From Anarhynchus alexandrinus (lineage: Eukaryota; Chordata; Aves; Charadriiformes; Charadriidae), in the NCBI GenBank assembly GCA_008711295.1, contig VUYV01000020.1, positions 5,815,094-5,879,093 on the forward strand: 64,000 nucleotides of DNA. The letters run 5' to 3'. The notes beneath the pieces were generated by a model, which saw only the letters and a program-made list of their open reading frames with translations, searched no databases and had not been told where the DNA came from. Shown here piece by piece: positions 33,381 through 46,800 of the stretch. The translations under genes and the position numbers were made by a program. The number at the start of each line of letters is the position of its first letter. The first letter of the stretch is position 1.

Positions 33381-35184
33381 ACTAAGGCTCAGCCCATCTT
33401 ATTTTAAACAAGAATTTCTAAACCTCATTATTCTATATGCTGAGAAAATTTCCTGCTCTGTGACTTTATAAGCCAAAACGTTTTTTCTGAAATCTTTTAA
33501 AACTGCTCAGATGGTTTACACAAGAGGGACAAATACTTTTTAAGAGAAGCAGAATGTTGGGTCCTAAAATTTCTAGCTGCTTCCATTTAAAGGGGAAATC
33601 TCTCTTTTTTGACTGTGAACCGCATTCTCTACCTGGCTAAGCAGTGCTCAGCCCAACACCTTTTGTAATTCTTACACTTCTTCCTTAATCTTAGGGCCAA
33701 CCCAGCATCAGTCTACTTCTACCATGCAATTCATATTTGTATGGCTCATCCAGGACTCCAAAACCATCAGTGAGAAACGAGATTGGTACTGGCACATAAA
33801 GTGGCTTCTCCATCACCGGCAAAAACACATTGAGGTGAACCTGGTTTATTTGGCATCTGTGCCACTAGAGCTGTATGGTCAAGCCGCACTAGGAACTCTG
33901 GCTTTGCATCCATCTGCCAGAAATGCATTATATTTAAACAAGCCTCCCAGAAGTGTTGGTATTCACAATACTATAAAATGGCCTGCTAGGTGTCAGTAGT
34001 ATAGCCACGATATTACCTTGACAATTCTCCCAGCATTATATTAGCTAGACTGTAGTCATTAAAATGTTGATCCCAAGAATACAAGGCAATAAACCACTTT
34101 TAAATAACAAGAAAAGCTTCCCTGATAATACACATTAACCGGTAAAAGCGTACTTTCCGTTAAATTAATCAGATGAATAGAGAGTGTTGCAAGAAGTCGT
34201 GTAGGCAGCATGAACTTTTCAATGTCAAAGTTACTATGACAACTGGATAACCTGGATTTGTGGAAGAAATGACAGAATGAGATGATTTAAACAAAATCTC
34301 ACACAACTGTGATGACTAAGCCCATTCTAACGTTTTCCCTTAAAACGATTCTTCTAGTTCTTCACAGCAGATAGCATTTAACTGGAAGATCATACAAGAT
34401 CTGAGAACCATAACGCACAAATCAGTAAAGTCTATTGAGCAAGTTTACAAACACACTGATGTGACCATTTTGTAATCTTTACTCTTCAGCTTTTCAAAAT
34501 CATGCCAGCAACGGGGTTGCCAAAAAACATGAGTAACAGTTTGAAAACTGCATTTAAGAAGGGGGTCCTAGAAAGTGTCGTGTTAAACAATTGCCTTTCT
34601 GAAAATGACAAAGCTCTGTAATTATGTGCAGTGTTATATCTGTACATATATGGCAAACACAAATATTTAAAAAATGATCAGTATTAGTGCAGACCTACAT
34701 GGCACAAACTGCTATGAAATTCTCTTCCAAAACATACATACAAATAATCCAGGCTAATAAATGATAAACGTTAATAAATACACTTGCTTCAACAGTAATG
34801 CAAAATTAACGCATATTTTAACAGCAGACAATTGCAGAAACAACTTGTGTGGAAGCATTAAAAATCCGCAGAATGAAAAGACTATTTTCTTAAATACCTT
34901 GACTTGCTATCCTTGTCTTAAAATTAATACTTAGGATACCTGGAACACATTTTCAAGGCAAATGTAAGGACTTTTAACTGAGTGACTACTAGCAATAATG
35001 AGAATTTCACAGTGCTCTGAAAACGTGCTCATTCATTGATACACAGCCTGTGGTGTTGCCCCCCCCCTTAATTAACATCTATATTTGTTACAGAAATTAG
35101 AGCAACAGCAGTGCATATTTCAAAGGTGCAGTTAATCCAAAGTCGTGCCTGGCGCTTATCTCCTCACCAGGCTGCGGCAGTCAA

Positions 35185-35310
35185 CTTTACTGCCTTTAGA
35201 CATGTCGGCATCGCCGTGCGGCCCCCACCGCCGGCGGTTTCCCCATGGAAGGGCGCTTCCATCGGCGTCACCGCCGGGACGCCTCCTACCACTGACATGG
35301 CTCAGCCGCA
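35185..35310. promoter_or_regulatory. Small CpG-dense patch in intron 1
   Basis: About 120 bp rich in CG dinucleotides (motifs such as CACCGCCGGCGG and GTCACCGCCGGGACG) stands out sharply in AT-rich intron. It might be a small CpG island or enhancer. The open frame through it (35111-35593) gives no recognisable protein. Confidence 0.35.
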
Positions 35311-38300
35311 CGTTTGCAGGACTGGCCTTTTAAAAAGCCAACCGTATAAACTGGGCAGTGACCAGATCAAGCCGCAGTTATACAAGAAGCAAGGAAATAT
35401 TATGCAAGACCACAGGAAGTCAGAGGAGACAGCATTCTGGGCAGGCCTGGCAAGGAGTCTGTGTGAACTTCAGCTAACAAGCAAAGCTCGGTCATTGGCG
35501 CCAAATTCAGCAGAGAACATTCCCAGTGCTGCAAAGGATAACACTCCCCATGTTTTTGCCAGTGGGCTACAGTCCAGGACGCCATGTACCTGATGAAATG
35601 CAGATAAACCCGGGTCTTATTTTTCGCCAAGTCTTCACTTATTTTTAAAATTTGGAGCATATTTTTGTCCAACATTTGTTAGAAGTGGCAAATGGTTTGT
35701 TTTCATGGCTTTGCTAATAGAACGCTTGTTCAAATGCTCCCTGTAATTTCAACTACAATAAGTGACCTACAAAGAAAACGTTTGGCAGAAGCCTCATTTT
35801 TTCCACCCATCTTGCCCATCTCTACCTCCAGGCACTCTGCTAATAGGATATGTGAGAGTTATGGATTCTTTTTCCCTTGGCATTTTGGAATGACCACTGC
35901 AAGCAGACTTGGCGCAAAAAGATGACACCCGCCTCGCACACAACTATACTATTTTAATCTGCTTCCATGCAGAAAGTAATTGGAGCTTTTTTCACATTTC
36001 CAAGAACTACCTCATCCAGATCCTACTTGGAGAAGACATTCATTAAAATGCAGCAAACTTTAATTTCAAAATGGCTGAAAAAATTAGCCTTAATCTGGCA
36101 AACGTTCATCATCTAGCAATACGTGAGTTCAGAGAAGTTTTATCCTTTGTTCTAGGATTCACCTTTAAAACATCAATGGTAAAAGGTTGGAGGTGGGAAT
36201 CCATTTTGAAGTTCACACACATACACGCTGCCAAACAAGAAGCACAGCATGCAAAGTCTTACACAACACAAAACAATTACCAATTGTGATGAGTGTAGAC
36301 AAAGCATTCTCAAGAGAATCTATTTTATATTTGTAATCGCCCTCAAAAAACACACAATAGCACTCTCCTTCCAGCAAATACAAAAACCAAACAGTAGGGC
36401 CGCCTTGACTGGGGGATGTGATTCTGAGAAGTATAATAGATCTCCAGTAGATACCAATTGCCAATGCCAATGAACTGATTTTAAAAGTTTTCATCATTAC
36501 CATCGCTTACGGGAGCGACAAACATACACAACTCTTAACAAGAGATTTCCGTCTTCCCCATGGTTCGCACATGAAAAGGTTCCCACAACCTACCACTCTG
36601 GCAAAAATAATTAAACGAGCACGGCAGCACCACAGGAAAGTGAAAATGTTAGTGGTGACAATGCCTTCATTGTTAATGCCGGTATAACAATGCCCAAAAT
36701 TAATCATGAAGCTGACAACCAACACCAAACGCACACACAGTTGGACCGCTCCAACCAAAACAGACCTTTCTACAGCCGGATCCAGAAAGCTGTTCAGAAG
36801 TGCAGTTGTTTCTCCAGTTGAAGACAGCAATTCCTGTCCAGCAGAAAGAAGTCCAGCTGCCCTTTGTGGGGCCTGAGTCAAGCATACACTGGTGGTTTTA
36901 ATATGGCCAGTCTAAAACATCTCGCAGTAGCAAGTGTTAGTATTAATCATAGTTGCACAGCAGTTTCCTCACTGAAAACCAGTAAGGTCTAAGCACACCG
37001 AAACACTCCGAAATGCCCAGAATAAGGAAAAACATTTTATCTGTATCCATTTAAACCAAATACGAAGGCAAATATCTCCTGGTTACAAAGTCTCTGGTCT
37101 CTACAGGGAAATGCTCTTGTGCTGCAGCCTTTCCCTGAAGCAATCGCAGGGCTGTTTGTGAATACCTATTCCCAGGAATTTAATATCCTTGAGATCTTTA
37201 CAGCTCTGTCAGGCATGGAGACAGAGACACACTGTAACAGGGTAAACCTTGACTCTTTAAGAAAACAAGCTAAAAGAGGATAGTTCTTCTAATCACAGCC
37301 TCATCGTCTATTAAAATTTCTTTTGATGACTGCATTTCCCAGTAGTTTAAAGGCAACACTTACCCGGCCAAAATCCTTCTCTGAACTTCCCGTATGCAAT
37401 TCATAGTCAGCTACAATAAACTCTAATATACCTACCACCACAAGCAATAAAGCATTCGCTTTCTCGGGGCAGGGGGAGAGGGGGGAGATATTCTGACTCT
37501 TAATAGCTAGTATTTCTCTAGGTTGAGGCCTTCTCCTTATTTTCCTTCAGTATAGTAATTTCATATTCAACACCTTTACTGTATGTCCTACAACAATGCC
37601 TGGTACGTGAGCAAACTAAATACTTTCAAAACAGCGCGTACTGAAATAGATTTGCCCACCAAATATTTCCTTCTTACAACTTTGTAAATCAGAACTGACT
37701 TCCTACACAAATAACAGTACAAGAACAGATGCTTGCTCTGCTTTCCTCATACCTTACTGAGTGTTTGACCATTTCATTTGCTTAATCCACCAGCTAACAG
37801 AAATAGAACCCAAGTGGAATGATCGTGACGTTCCCTTTTAAGAGGAATAAAGGTTCACAATACGCAAAGTTTATATCATATTTTCCTCAAAGTTATTTTC
37901 ACAAAGCAGTACCCAGAGGTCTCAGGCAGGAACTGAACCCCATTTTGATGAAAGTTCTAGACATATTATCAGACTTCAAAGATTTTGGAGCTGGAGTTAT
38001 TTTGGTACAAAAGCCAGAGCAGTCAAGTCTGTTAAATGAGGTACAAATAGAAACTAAGAAACCTGACCAACAGGAGCACACAGATCAATGTACCAATGAC
38101 TCGGTAGGTTCATTCCATGGCTGTAACCTACTGAAAATGCAATGCAACATGAGATCATTTTATGCTTGCACTGTATTCATCACATCCCTCTAAAGGAATG
38201 CTCTATAATGACTTCATGTTGACATGGTTTGTTCTTAAAGCTTTTAACAGGTCAGGCTGCAGACACCCTTCCCCTCCCTTTCAGCTCTGTGTTTAGGTGG

Positions 38301-38456
38301 ACCTCTGCTCCAGATTAGCCATCACTACACCTGAAATCCTTACTGTAACCTGCAATGCAGACTTTGCTCCCTGCTCATTTTATTTACCAGGCTGGAAGAG
38401 CACCGAAGAGACACTTCTTTTAAAATATGTATCATTTGCTGTCATCATCCCCCTTT

Positions 38457-38484
38457 AAAATAAAATAAAATAAAAAAAAAAAAA
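38457..38484. repeat. TAAAA microsatellite with A-rich tail
   Basis: Three TAAAA-type units run into a stretch of about 13 A bases, in intron 1. Confidence 0.9.
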
Positions 38485-40541
38485 TAGAAAGTAAGAACAC
38501 TGGTCACTGCAGTTTGTTGCCTCGTGCTTGCCTTTAGAGAAGCTGGAATTTGTTAGACTGTGTTTATGGTAGAGTTTAGGTTTGGGGGGTGGGGAGTGTT
38601 GTGCTAAGATTTGGCAGGCAAAGGGAAAGGAGCGGTGCTATACAGATAACACAGCTTCTTGTATTATCTTCTTCAGGGCCTGCATATACAGTATGCAAAG
38701 CTGCCAATAAAAGCCTGTATAAAATGTTGTGCTTTTCTCAATGTCTTTTCTTTACACTGAAGAACGTGCCTCTTCAGTTCTGCCCTGCCACCCACATGCA
38801 GGAGAAGCCTTAAGGTGAATGAAGATCCACAGGTGTCAGTCTACGCAAAGGAGCTTGCGTACACTAAACGCTCTAAACCCAGGTCAGATTAATCCTGTAA
38901 TTCAGCACTGCTTTCCTTTCTTACAGCTCTCAGTTTAAAGAAATTGGGAGCAAATGATTGCCAGCTGAAACCCTGCTGAACTCCTCATCTGCAGAAAAGA
39001 CTGGTTTTGCTGTGTTGGTCAAACCCTCCTTTTTGTTCTTGTTGCCCCACGGGTTGCTTACCTGCCTGCTTCACGATGAAATCTGAAAGAATAAGGGGGT
39101 TCAGCATCTCCGAGACACTTTCAGGGTGTTGCAATCCCCTGCCAGCACCACCCCATCCCCTCAACTGCTCAGGGCATCTATATTGCACATGGATCTTATA
39201 CGACAGGAGGACCAAATTCAAAGGTGAAGCAAATGAAGGCATAGGTCACCTGTCAGCACGTGGGTGTAACCTACATATTGAGAGATAATATGGAGTGGTG
39301 CAGTAAAGAAAGCAATTAAGCAGGCAACGCAAGAAGAGGAAGAGATAACCAAACTCCTTCCATCGACAACCTCCCGTTAAAGCATTTTCAAGTTAGTTTT
39401 ATCACACAAGACTCTTGCCAACATCGCTACAGCATTGTATTAGGCATAGAAATAGAAAGTTCCTACTTTAAAAAGTTTACATTCTAAATAAATAAGACAC
39501 ACAAAGGGTGGAAGGAAGGATATACTACCATCCCAGTTTTCCAGACTGGGGAGCGAGGATAATTATGGAGATCAGTCACCCCGTTCCAGGCTACGTTACC
39601 AACCCAACACCCCCAAGTCCCCAGCAGGACAAAGAGCCGGGGACGGGCGAGCAGGGCCTTCGGGGAGGGTGTGGAGGAGACAAGAGAAGCAGCTGCAGAG
39701 GCCAGAACCGCTTGCTGAAGTTGCTGTTCAGCGGCCAGATCAGCAACCAGACGCGGGTTTCACAGCCAGCTCTACCGAGAGCGGCGAACAAACTCAAGAG
39801 GCAGAATCCAAGAAATGGATTTATTCAGCTTCGCTGCACTTTGGCGCAGGTCCCCGTGCCAAACAGGCTTTGTTCAGGCCAGCCTCATGGTTAACAAACA
39901 AAAGTAGGGTTGGGGGGTTTGTTTTTCTTAAATGGGAAATAATGGGTGTTTCGAAACACTAGCATTAAGTTTCCCTCAAGATATCTGCACTTGCTTCTAT
40001 TTCGTTTTCAAGCCAGCACATGCCTAAGCAAACGCGATAGTCCCCCTTTGTGAATCACTGGGAACAGAAATACGGCTTCGCTGTTACGTAAAAGCCAGTA
40101 GCAGCGTTAAGACAACTTGAGCACAGAAAGGATGTTCTCATAAAAACATCCCTCTGATTAGTAATGGCAATAAACACATCCTTCAAATGATTTTCAGGGG
40201 AAAATCGAAGAACTGGAGTTATTAACAGTAATGGATAATTTTACAGCTGCAACACATAAACAGCCCACCTGTAGCTGAACCAAGCTACATTCCATCAGTC
40301 AAACAAGAAGTCTTCCTCCAAATCACGCATGTAGAAGTGCTGTGTTAAGCAATAAAGGGGGTAAACTCCCCCAGATGTCTATCTTTTCTTAAAAATGTGA
40401 GTAATGCTATTTTGTTAAGACCAGACATCATCATCTTGGCTGGTTTCCTCCTCTGCAAGTGAAGGTCACCCATCTCATGTGCAGAAGTTGACAAATTCCA
40501 ATGTCTTTGTTCCCTGATGTACATGAGTCAGCTTAAATGAT

Positions 40542-40599
40542 GATGGGAAATTGGTTGCCCAGGTCAATATGACGGGAAATGGGTCACCTAGGTCAATAT
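40542..40599. repeat. Imperfect tandem duplication, two 29-bp units
   Basis: Units 40542-40570 and 40571-40599 match at 24 of 29 positions. Both contain GGGAAAT and end in AGGTCAATAT. They lie in intron 1. Confidence 0.85.
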
Positions 40600-40775
40600 G
40601 GGGATACACTGGAAGAAGTACACCAAGTACACTTGTCATGGCTTTCCTTTATGACAGACGTTCCCTTTAAGGTGGGATGTGAAAACCCAGGGACAGCTAG
40701 AACCGGTGATAAGCAAAGCCTCGCTACTCATCCAAAGAAAGCTCTTCCCTCCTGATGTGAGCAACATGCGGAGGC

Positions 40776-40811
40776 CCTTCCCAAAGGCTCTGTCCTTCCC
40801 AAGGGCTCTCC
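40776..40811. repeat. Tandem duplication, two 18-bp units
   Basis: CCTTCCCAAAGGCTCTGT is followed directly by CCTTCCCAAGGGCTCTCC; the units differ at three positions. Confidence 0.8.
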
Positions 40812-43800
40812 CCTTCTGAAAACTGGGCAAACGCAGCCCTTCACAGAAGAATCACCTGGCAAAAGCTCTACAGCAAAACTACCAGAAGTGTTTCCACCAA
40901 TTTCCAATCTTCTTTCACAAGTTATGAAACACACTGGAGGCAACCGACTCCTTAGTTAAAATCCTGGAGTGGAGTATAGCTATAATTGGTCACTGGGTTT
41001 GTATTCCAGAGAAATAGTGGCTAAAGAGTCATGGCATGATAAAGCCACTTAACATTGAATTTCTTCTCGCGCATTTATGTATGATGCTGCTGTTCCATGG
41101 ATCATTCAAAAACGTTTTTGTTCTAGCAAGTTACATATCAGCTTTAAGTCAATACTCTCCATAATTGCCTATGAGTAATACTGTCATTGCCATCAGCTGA
41201 TGGGTATTTTATATGCCATTACGACAAAATAACAATCTAGCCAGGCAAAACAATGCATAAAATCTCAGAAGATATTCCGGTATTTGCAACAAGTTTTGGA
41301 TACAAATTGCATGACAGCTAAAAGTTTGGCACATTCCTAGCAACATTCCCCATTTACAAATGTAGAAATACAGAGAGGGGTGGGGTTTTTTTTTAGTGTT
41401 TGTTAACGTCACAAAGATCTTTGAAGTATTGTGACAAGTACCCAGTAACACCAAGAATTTACTGGCAGAGAGGGTGATACAATTGTGAAAGAATGGACAG
41501 GGCTCGAAGACCAACACCAGCCCCGAGAATGTCACAAACACAATGACTGAATAGGGTTGCTTTGTAGTTTATCATACAAATGCAAGTGCGAACAACAACT
41601 GTGATACCAAGAGTTTAAGTACCTGTTTATGGCAGTAAAGACCTTAGATATGCTAATGGCTGAAACAAAATATGAGGAATTTTCTTTAAAGTGTAATTCC
41701 ACTACCTTTATTAAAAGCTGCCTAATAATCATCCCACTTCATACTTCCTTCAGCTTATTACCCAAGCAAATATTTCTCTTACAAGCACATGCATGTATCT
41801 TAAAGGAAAAATACTATAACTTTTGAACACTATTAGACTACTTACACCAAAATTTTCAGCTCTTAATGGATTTTTTCCAGTGCTAAGATTTTAAAATTCA
41901 TAAGGCCTCTGGCACTATAAATTAGCAACAGCTTTCCCTTTTAAGAAAAGAAGAGCGATAGGGCACAATTTTAGATTTCACACAACTTATTCAGGCCATT
42001 GTATTGGCTTCTTAAACTGAAGTCATTCAGCAAATCACATTCTGTGTGTTAAATAATATATATTAAGGCACTCAGGAGCTGACTACCTAAAGAAAACGCA
42101 TGTACTAGACCAAAGGTGGATATCACCTGGGATCACCATACTTCAAGATATTATTATGTCTGTTACTTAAAGCAATAGCTTTCCTGGGAAAGGCAAACAT
42201 TTCTATCTCTCACTATACGTAGGCAGGTTTTCAAGAACATGAGTCTGAAATTATCAGTGCTTTGAAAACAACCGAGTTAGAAATTCTGCAACATGCCGTT
42301 TTCATCTCTCCCACATTTTGACTTTCTTGTTTGTCATATCAGGAGCCAGTAATGTGGGCCAGGGGGTGGGAGGGCCTTTATTGCTGTGTTTTCAATTATA
42401 CTACTGTCTTTAAAAAGCTGTTCACAGAACCAAAACTAGAGAAGACCTTTGTCATCGCCGAGTCACACTTCCTGCCTAACCCAATCCAAAGACGACTAAA
42501 TATTTTCATCAGAGCTGGTAACTTGTTTAAGCAATTGCAGTTTTTGAAAGACAGGGACTGTTTTGAGTTCAAGGCCTCAAGTGATAAGGGCTTCATGAGT
42601 AGCATAAAAGGAATACCTAATAATTTGGTTTAGCAGATAAACTAAGAGAGAGTCTTCCTGAAAGGAAAGACAGGAACTTGATTCAGGTCAAGCCACCAAA
42701 TCAGATTCGTGTATGTGTCTTGTGACTTTCAGGAAAACAAAGATGATCTGAAAAAAAAAAAGCCCAATTGAGTCAAACACCAGGAAAAGAAAGAAAAAAA
42801 AATCTTTAAATTAAAAAGAGGCTAAAGATTACTTAAATCTCATTCAAAAGAAATTTAAAACATCCGGTTTTAGATTAACAATGTAGTGCAACAGAGGAAT
42901 TCAGAAAGTTTATTAAAATGAAGGCAAATTTAATGTGTTCCAGCACTCTCCAAATGTTTTGACAGTTTCTCAATCCCATCCCTGTGTTTTAGTCAAACAC
43001 TAGCTCTTGTTTCCCCTGTGCACTGGAAAATTATTTTCCAATAAAATATTTATTTTTACAGAAAATATTCACTCCACCAACTGCATCCACAGCTCTTCCA
43101 ATGCTCAGTAACCGATTGTTAAAAACTTGCACCTTATATCTTACCTTCATTTGCCTAGCTCTAACCAAACGTATTTTGATATATTAGATAATGAGTAACA
43201 AATATTTACAATAGATTAAGTTCACGTTTCAGTAGTTCCAAATAGTTTCTAAATGATCCTGGTAATCTTATTACACATATACCTTCAGACAGACTGCTTG
43301 CTATCAAGTGCCGTAAGTTACACCCACATGATTCATCCATTAGGAGAGTTGCTCAGTTTAAAAAAAAAAAAACAAACAAACCAACAAAACATACAACCCT
43401 CCCCATATCCCTACTAATTTTAGCCTCTCCTCAGATAACACAATTTCCTGAAACAAAAAGATTGCTCACACTCTTCTAGCTCCAAAATGTTATTTGTAAA
43501 AGTAGTTGAACGTATGGAGTAATTCATATCCAAATATAAAGGGATGCTGCAGTGCTCCAGAGCTTTCTGTTCTGCCGGCGTTGCAGAGAAGGAGCTGAAA
43601 ACAAGAGGGAATGAATGATTTTCTGAAAAAAATTGAGGCAGATGATGGAGCGTACCGTAGGACTCAGCACTCACGGCTTTTCTGTAGAAAAAAACCCACT
43701 AGAGCATGGGACCCAAGGCCGGGCATGCACCATCACCCCACATCCCACACCGCTATGGCTCTGGCTTCCAGGGACAGCCTCCAAGCCAAAAGCAACAAGT

Positions 43801-46800
43801 CAGCCAAGATGTTAAACTGGTCCTGGGCATGGCAGGGTGGAAGGTGAGAAACGGCGTCCCACTGGATATATTGGTCATCGGTGCAACCCTCCCCACAGCA
43901 GGAACGAGCTAACGGCCATGCCAGCGTGAGCACGCCCAGCGGAAAGTCTTGTTTTCAGTTCAACAAAACTTAAGGCAGGTTTGACACCAGCCCAGATCAG
44001 TAAGAAATAGCACCATTTGCCCACCACCTATTTCATAAATATCCTTCTTTTTACAGGTCTGAAGGACTGAAGCAGATACTCATGGGGGAATCATCGTTGT
44101 GTTAACCTCACCTTTATCTTGGTACACTGTAAAATGAGCACTGCGTTTATAGGGCAGATGGTGACCTAATTGCCACTACATCTAGTTGGGGAAAAAAATA
44201 ACTGAGGAGACATATTAGTTGTTGTGAGTTATCTTAAGATCATGGTGGGGCAATAACTCTTAAGCTTACTGATGATACAGTGAAAAAAACCCAACCAAAC
44301 AAATCCCAGCAATGGCCACAGCCCGGTTGTTCTCTCCATCACAATCCCGCTTTACAGCCTGGCCGCATTCTGGCCTGGGGTTTTCATTCATGTAGGTCAC
44401 AGCTGGGATTTAGGGACAGGCCTCAAGAAGTGGGGGCCTCAAGAAATAGGGAAAAGGCATGAGCCAGACACATTTTCAGAGATGCGTTTACTGCTCCTGG
44501 ATCTTCTTAGAAACACCAATAAGTTGTTGAGATCTTTTTGGAAAACAGTCAGTTTGGTTCAACAGATACTCCACAAATACTTGAGATTAAAACATATGCT
44601 ACTGAAAGTCTCTTTGCTTGAAAACAGATAGCTATATAAATACAAACAGAGCAGAATGAAGAAGCATTTGTAACTTGGGGGATGGTTCACCATATTTGCA
44701 TTAGGAAAGAAGAACGCTGAGGAGCTGTATTATCCTGGTTTTGCCCCACTTCAGAGCATCAACAAAATAAGAAAAGTGTTTTTTTTCTTCCAGATGTACA
44801 AAACTTGTTCATAAAGCTGCAATAAGCCAGTATTAATCACACACCCACAGGCTAACATAAAGCATTTGTAATGTTTCTGAATTTTTCAGACAATCTTTTT
44901 GGAGGCAACACCCTAAACATTCCCCTCATCAAAGAAAACTGCTGATTCCACATATTCATGCACAGAGGAAGGGTCAAGAACAGGACACTTCTTTGACTGA
45001 AGATCAGACATAAAAATTCAACTAGAGTAACTTTGCTTCTTGTCTTGCAAAACATTTGATGAGTTTCTATAGAATGGAATATTGAATATTTGCTGTGTCA
45101 TGTAATGCAACAGACAGAGAAGCACAATGGATATGTTAGCCTACTCCAAACTTTTTTGTAGTAACAGTCAAGTAAATTAAATTACAAGTCTAACTGTTTT
45201 AGGACCTAAATATGTACATTAACCAGAATTTATTATGGTGGATTTTGTTTCAGCTAAATTTTCTAGACCTAAATAAAGTCACAGAGGAAAGAACCAAAAT
45301 CATAATCAGATTTGAGCTCAAGAAGTAGAAAGCATAATGAAATGAGAGTTACTTTGGAACATTAGTTATTTATCAGCCACTTGGCCTACTGTACTTCATT
45401 AATGTGCTTTCCAAATTCACAGTAAAATAGTTTCCCATTTTACATACTTCAGAAAGAGTATCCATGAAAAGTAGTATTGCAAATTCAAGAAAGCTGTTAT
45501 TTTTTCTTATATAAGCAGTCAAGATTTTAGCCTCAGCAGAGAACTACTTTATTATATTGCCTTTTAAGCAAATGGAGCACAAGACTGATAAATAAGCAAA
45601 AAAAATTTGCCAGCTGCATAATAACCATACTTGGACTTTTGCCTAATTTAAGAGAAGGATTCTGTCGACCTTATGCCAGCTACTAGGAATGAAATTATTT
45701 ATAACTGCTAAGATATACATGACACCATGAATATTGGAGTAATTAACAGAATAGCACTTCACAAATAGCTTTAGAGGAATAAAAACATTCCATATATACA
45801 AATTACTTTTAAATATGACCTGCCTTTGTATTGCTCATTTCCTTACTCTAATGCTGATCCTAATTCTCAGTTTTACAAAGGTTATCCATTTGAAAATTAA
45901 TAGCAAAAAGTTCAATACTTGCAGAGTTCTGCCCCCTCTACACCTAACAGCAGCTCCTACTTGGAACCTGAAAACAAAAAAAATGTTTATGAAACCCTCA
46001 TGATCAAATACATTATAGGTCAGAGGGATCCATTTTTTAGGACTCATGATGGGTCTCCTAAATTAGCAGCATAATCCCCAAACTCCTCTTAGCAGACTAC
46101 CTCCAATATGCAAGATGTTCCCAATGACCCACACAGGATAAGCATGACAGAAGACGACCGATATCAGAAGATTAAGTGAAAAGGACATGACAAAGAAAGG
46201 TGCTATATGCTGTATGTGTTTGATTTTTAACTTGCTCTTGGGCTAAGTGCTAAACGCGAGCAGAGCCAGCCCTTGAGGCAACCCTGCAAAGCACAAATCC
46301 TCAGAAGCCCAGAGGAGGGTGGTAGACACCGGGAAGCCCTTGCATTGCACACCGCTCCCCCAGTGAAAGGCATTCAGCCTGCATTAAGCTCAAACCCTTC
46401 GGCTCTATAGAGGTGAAGCCGCTGCAGTTGGGCAGCACAAGTCAAGCTTTTTCCAAGCAGGCCGGGAAGCCAAGTTCGGAGCTCAGCCCGACCTCTGCTA
46501 CGTGCCATTGCAGGCAAAGGGAGACATGGGGGCACACGTGCAGCGTGTCATTCCTCATTCATGTGCCCTTGGGCCACCCTCTGGTAGAAGAGCCCTTTCC
46601 ACTTCTGTAGGAATAGAGCAAGGGTGGTGAATGCAGAAACCAGAACGGGGTGAAATCAAAGTACGATGAGTATGACTGGCCAGAGTCATTCTAGAAGACC
46701 TGCAAGCTATGAAGCACTTGTGTTTCTAGTGCTGAAACCTAAGTCCAAATTTCTTAATGTTAATATACATACACGTGCTAAACAGGCAACTTTAACAGAT

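Noticed and set aside
35111..35593. 160-codon open frame through the CpG micro-patch
   Set aside because: The translation is Pro/Ala-rich in the CpG part and unremarkable elsewhere; there are no domain or exon features.
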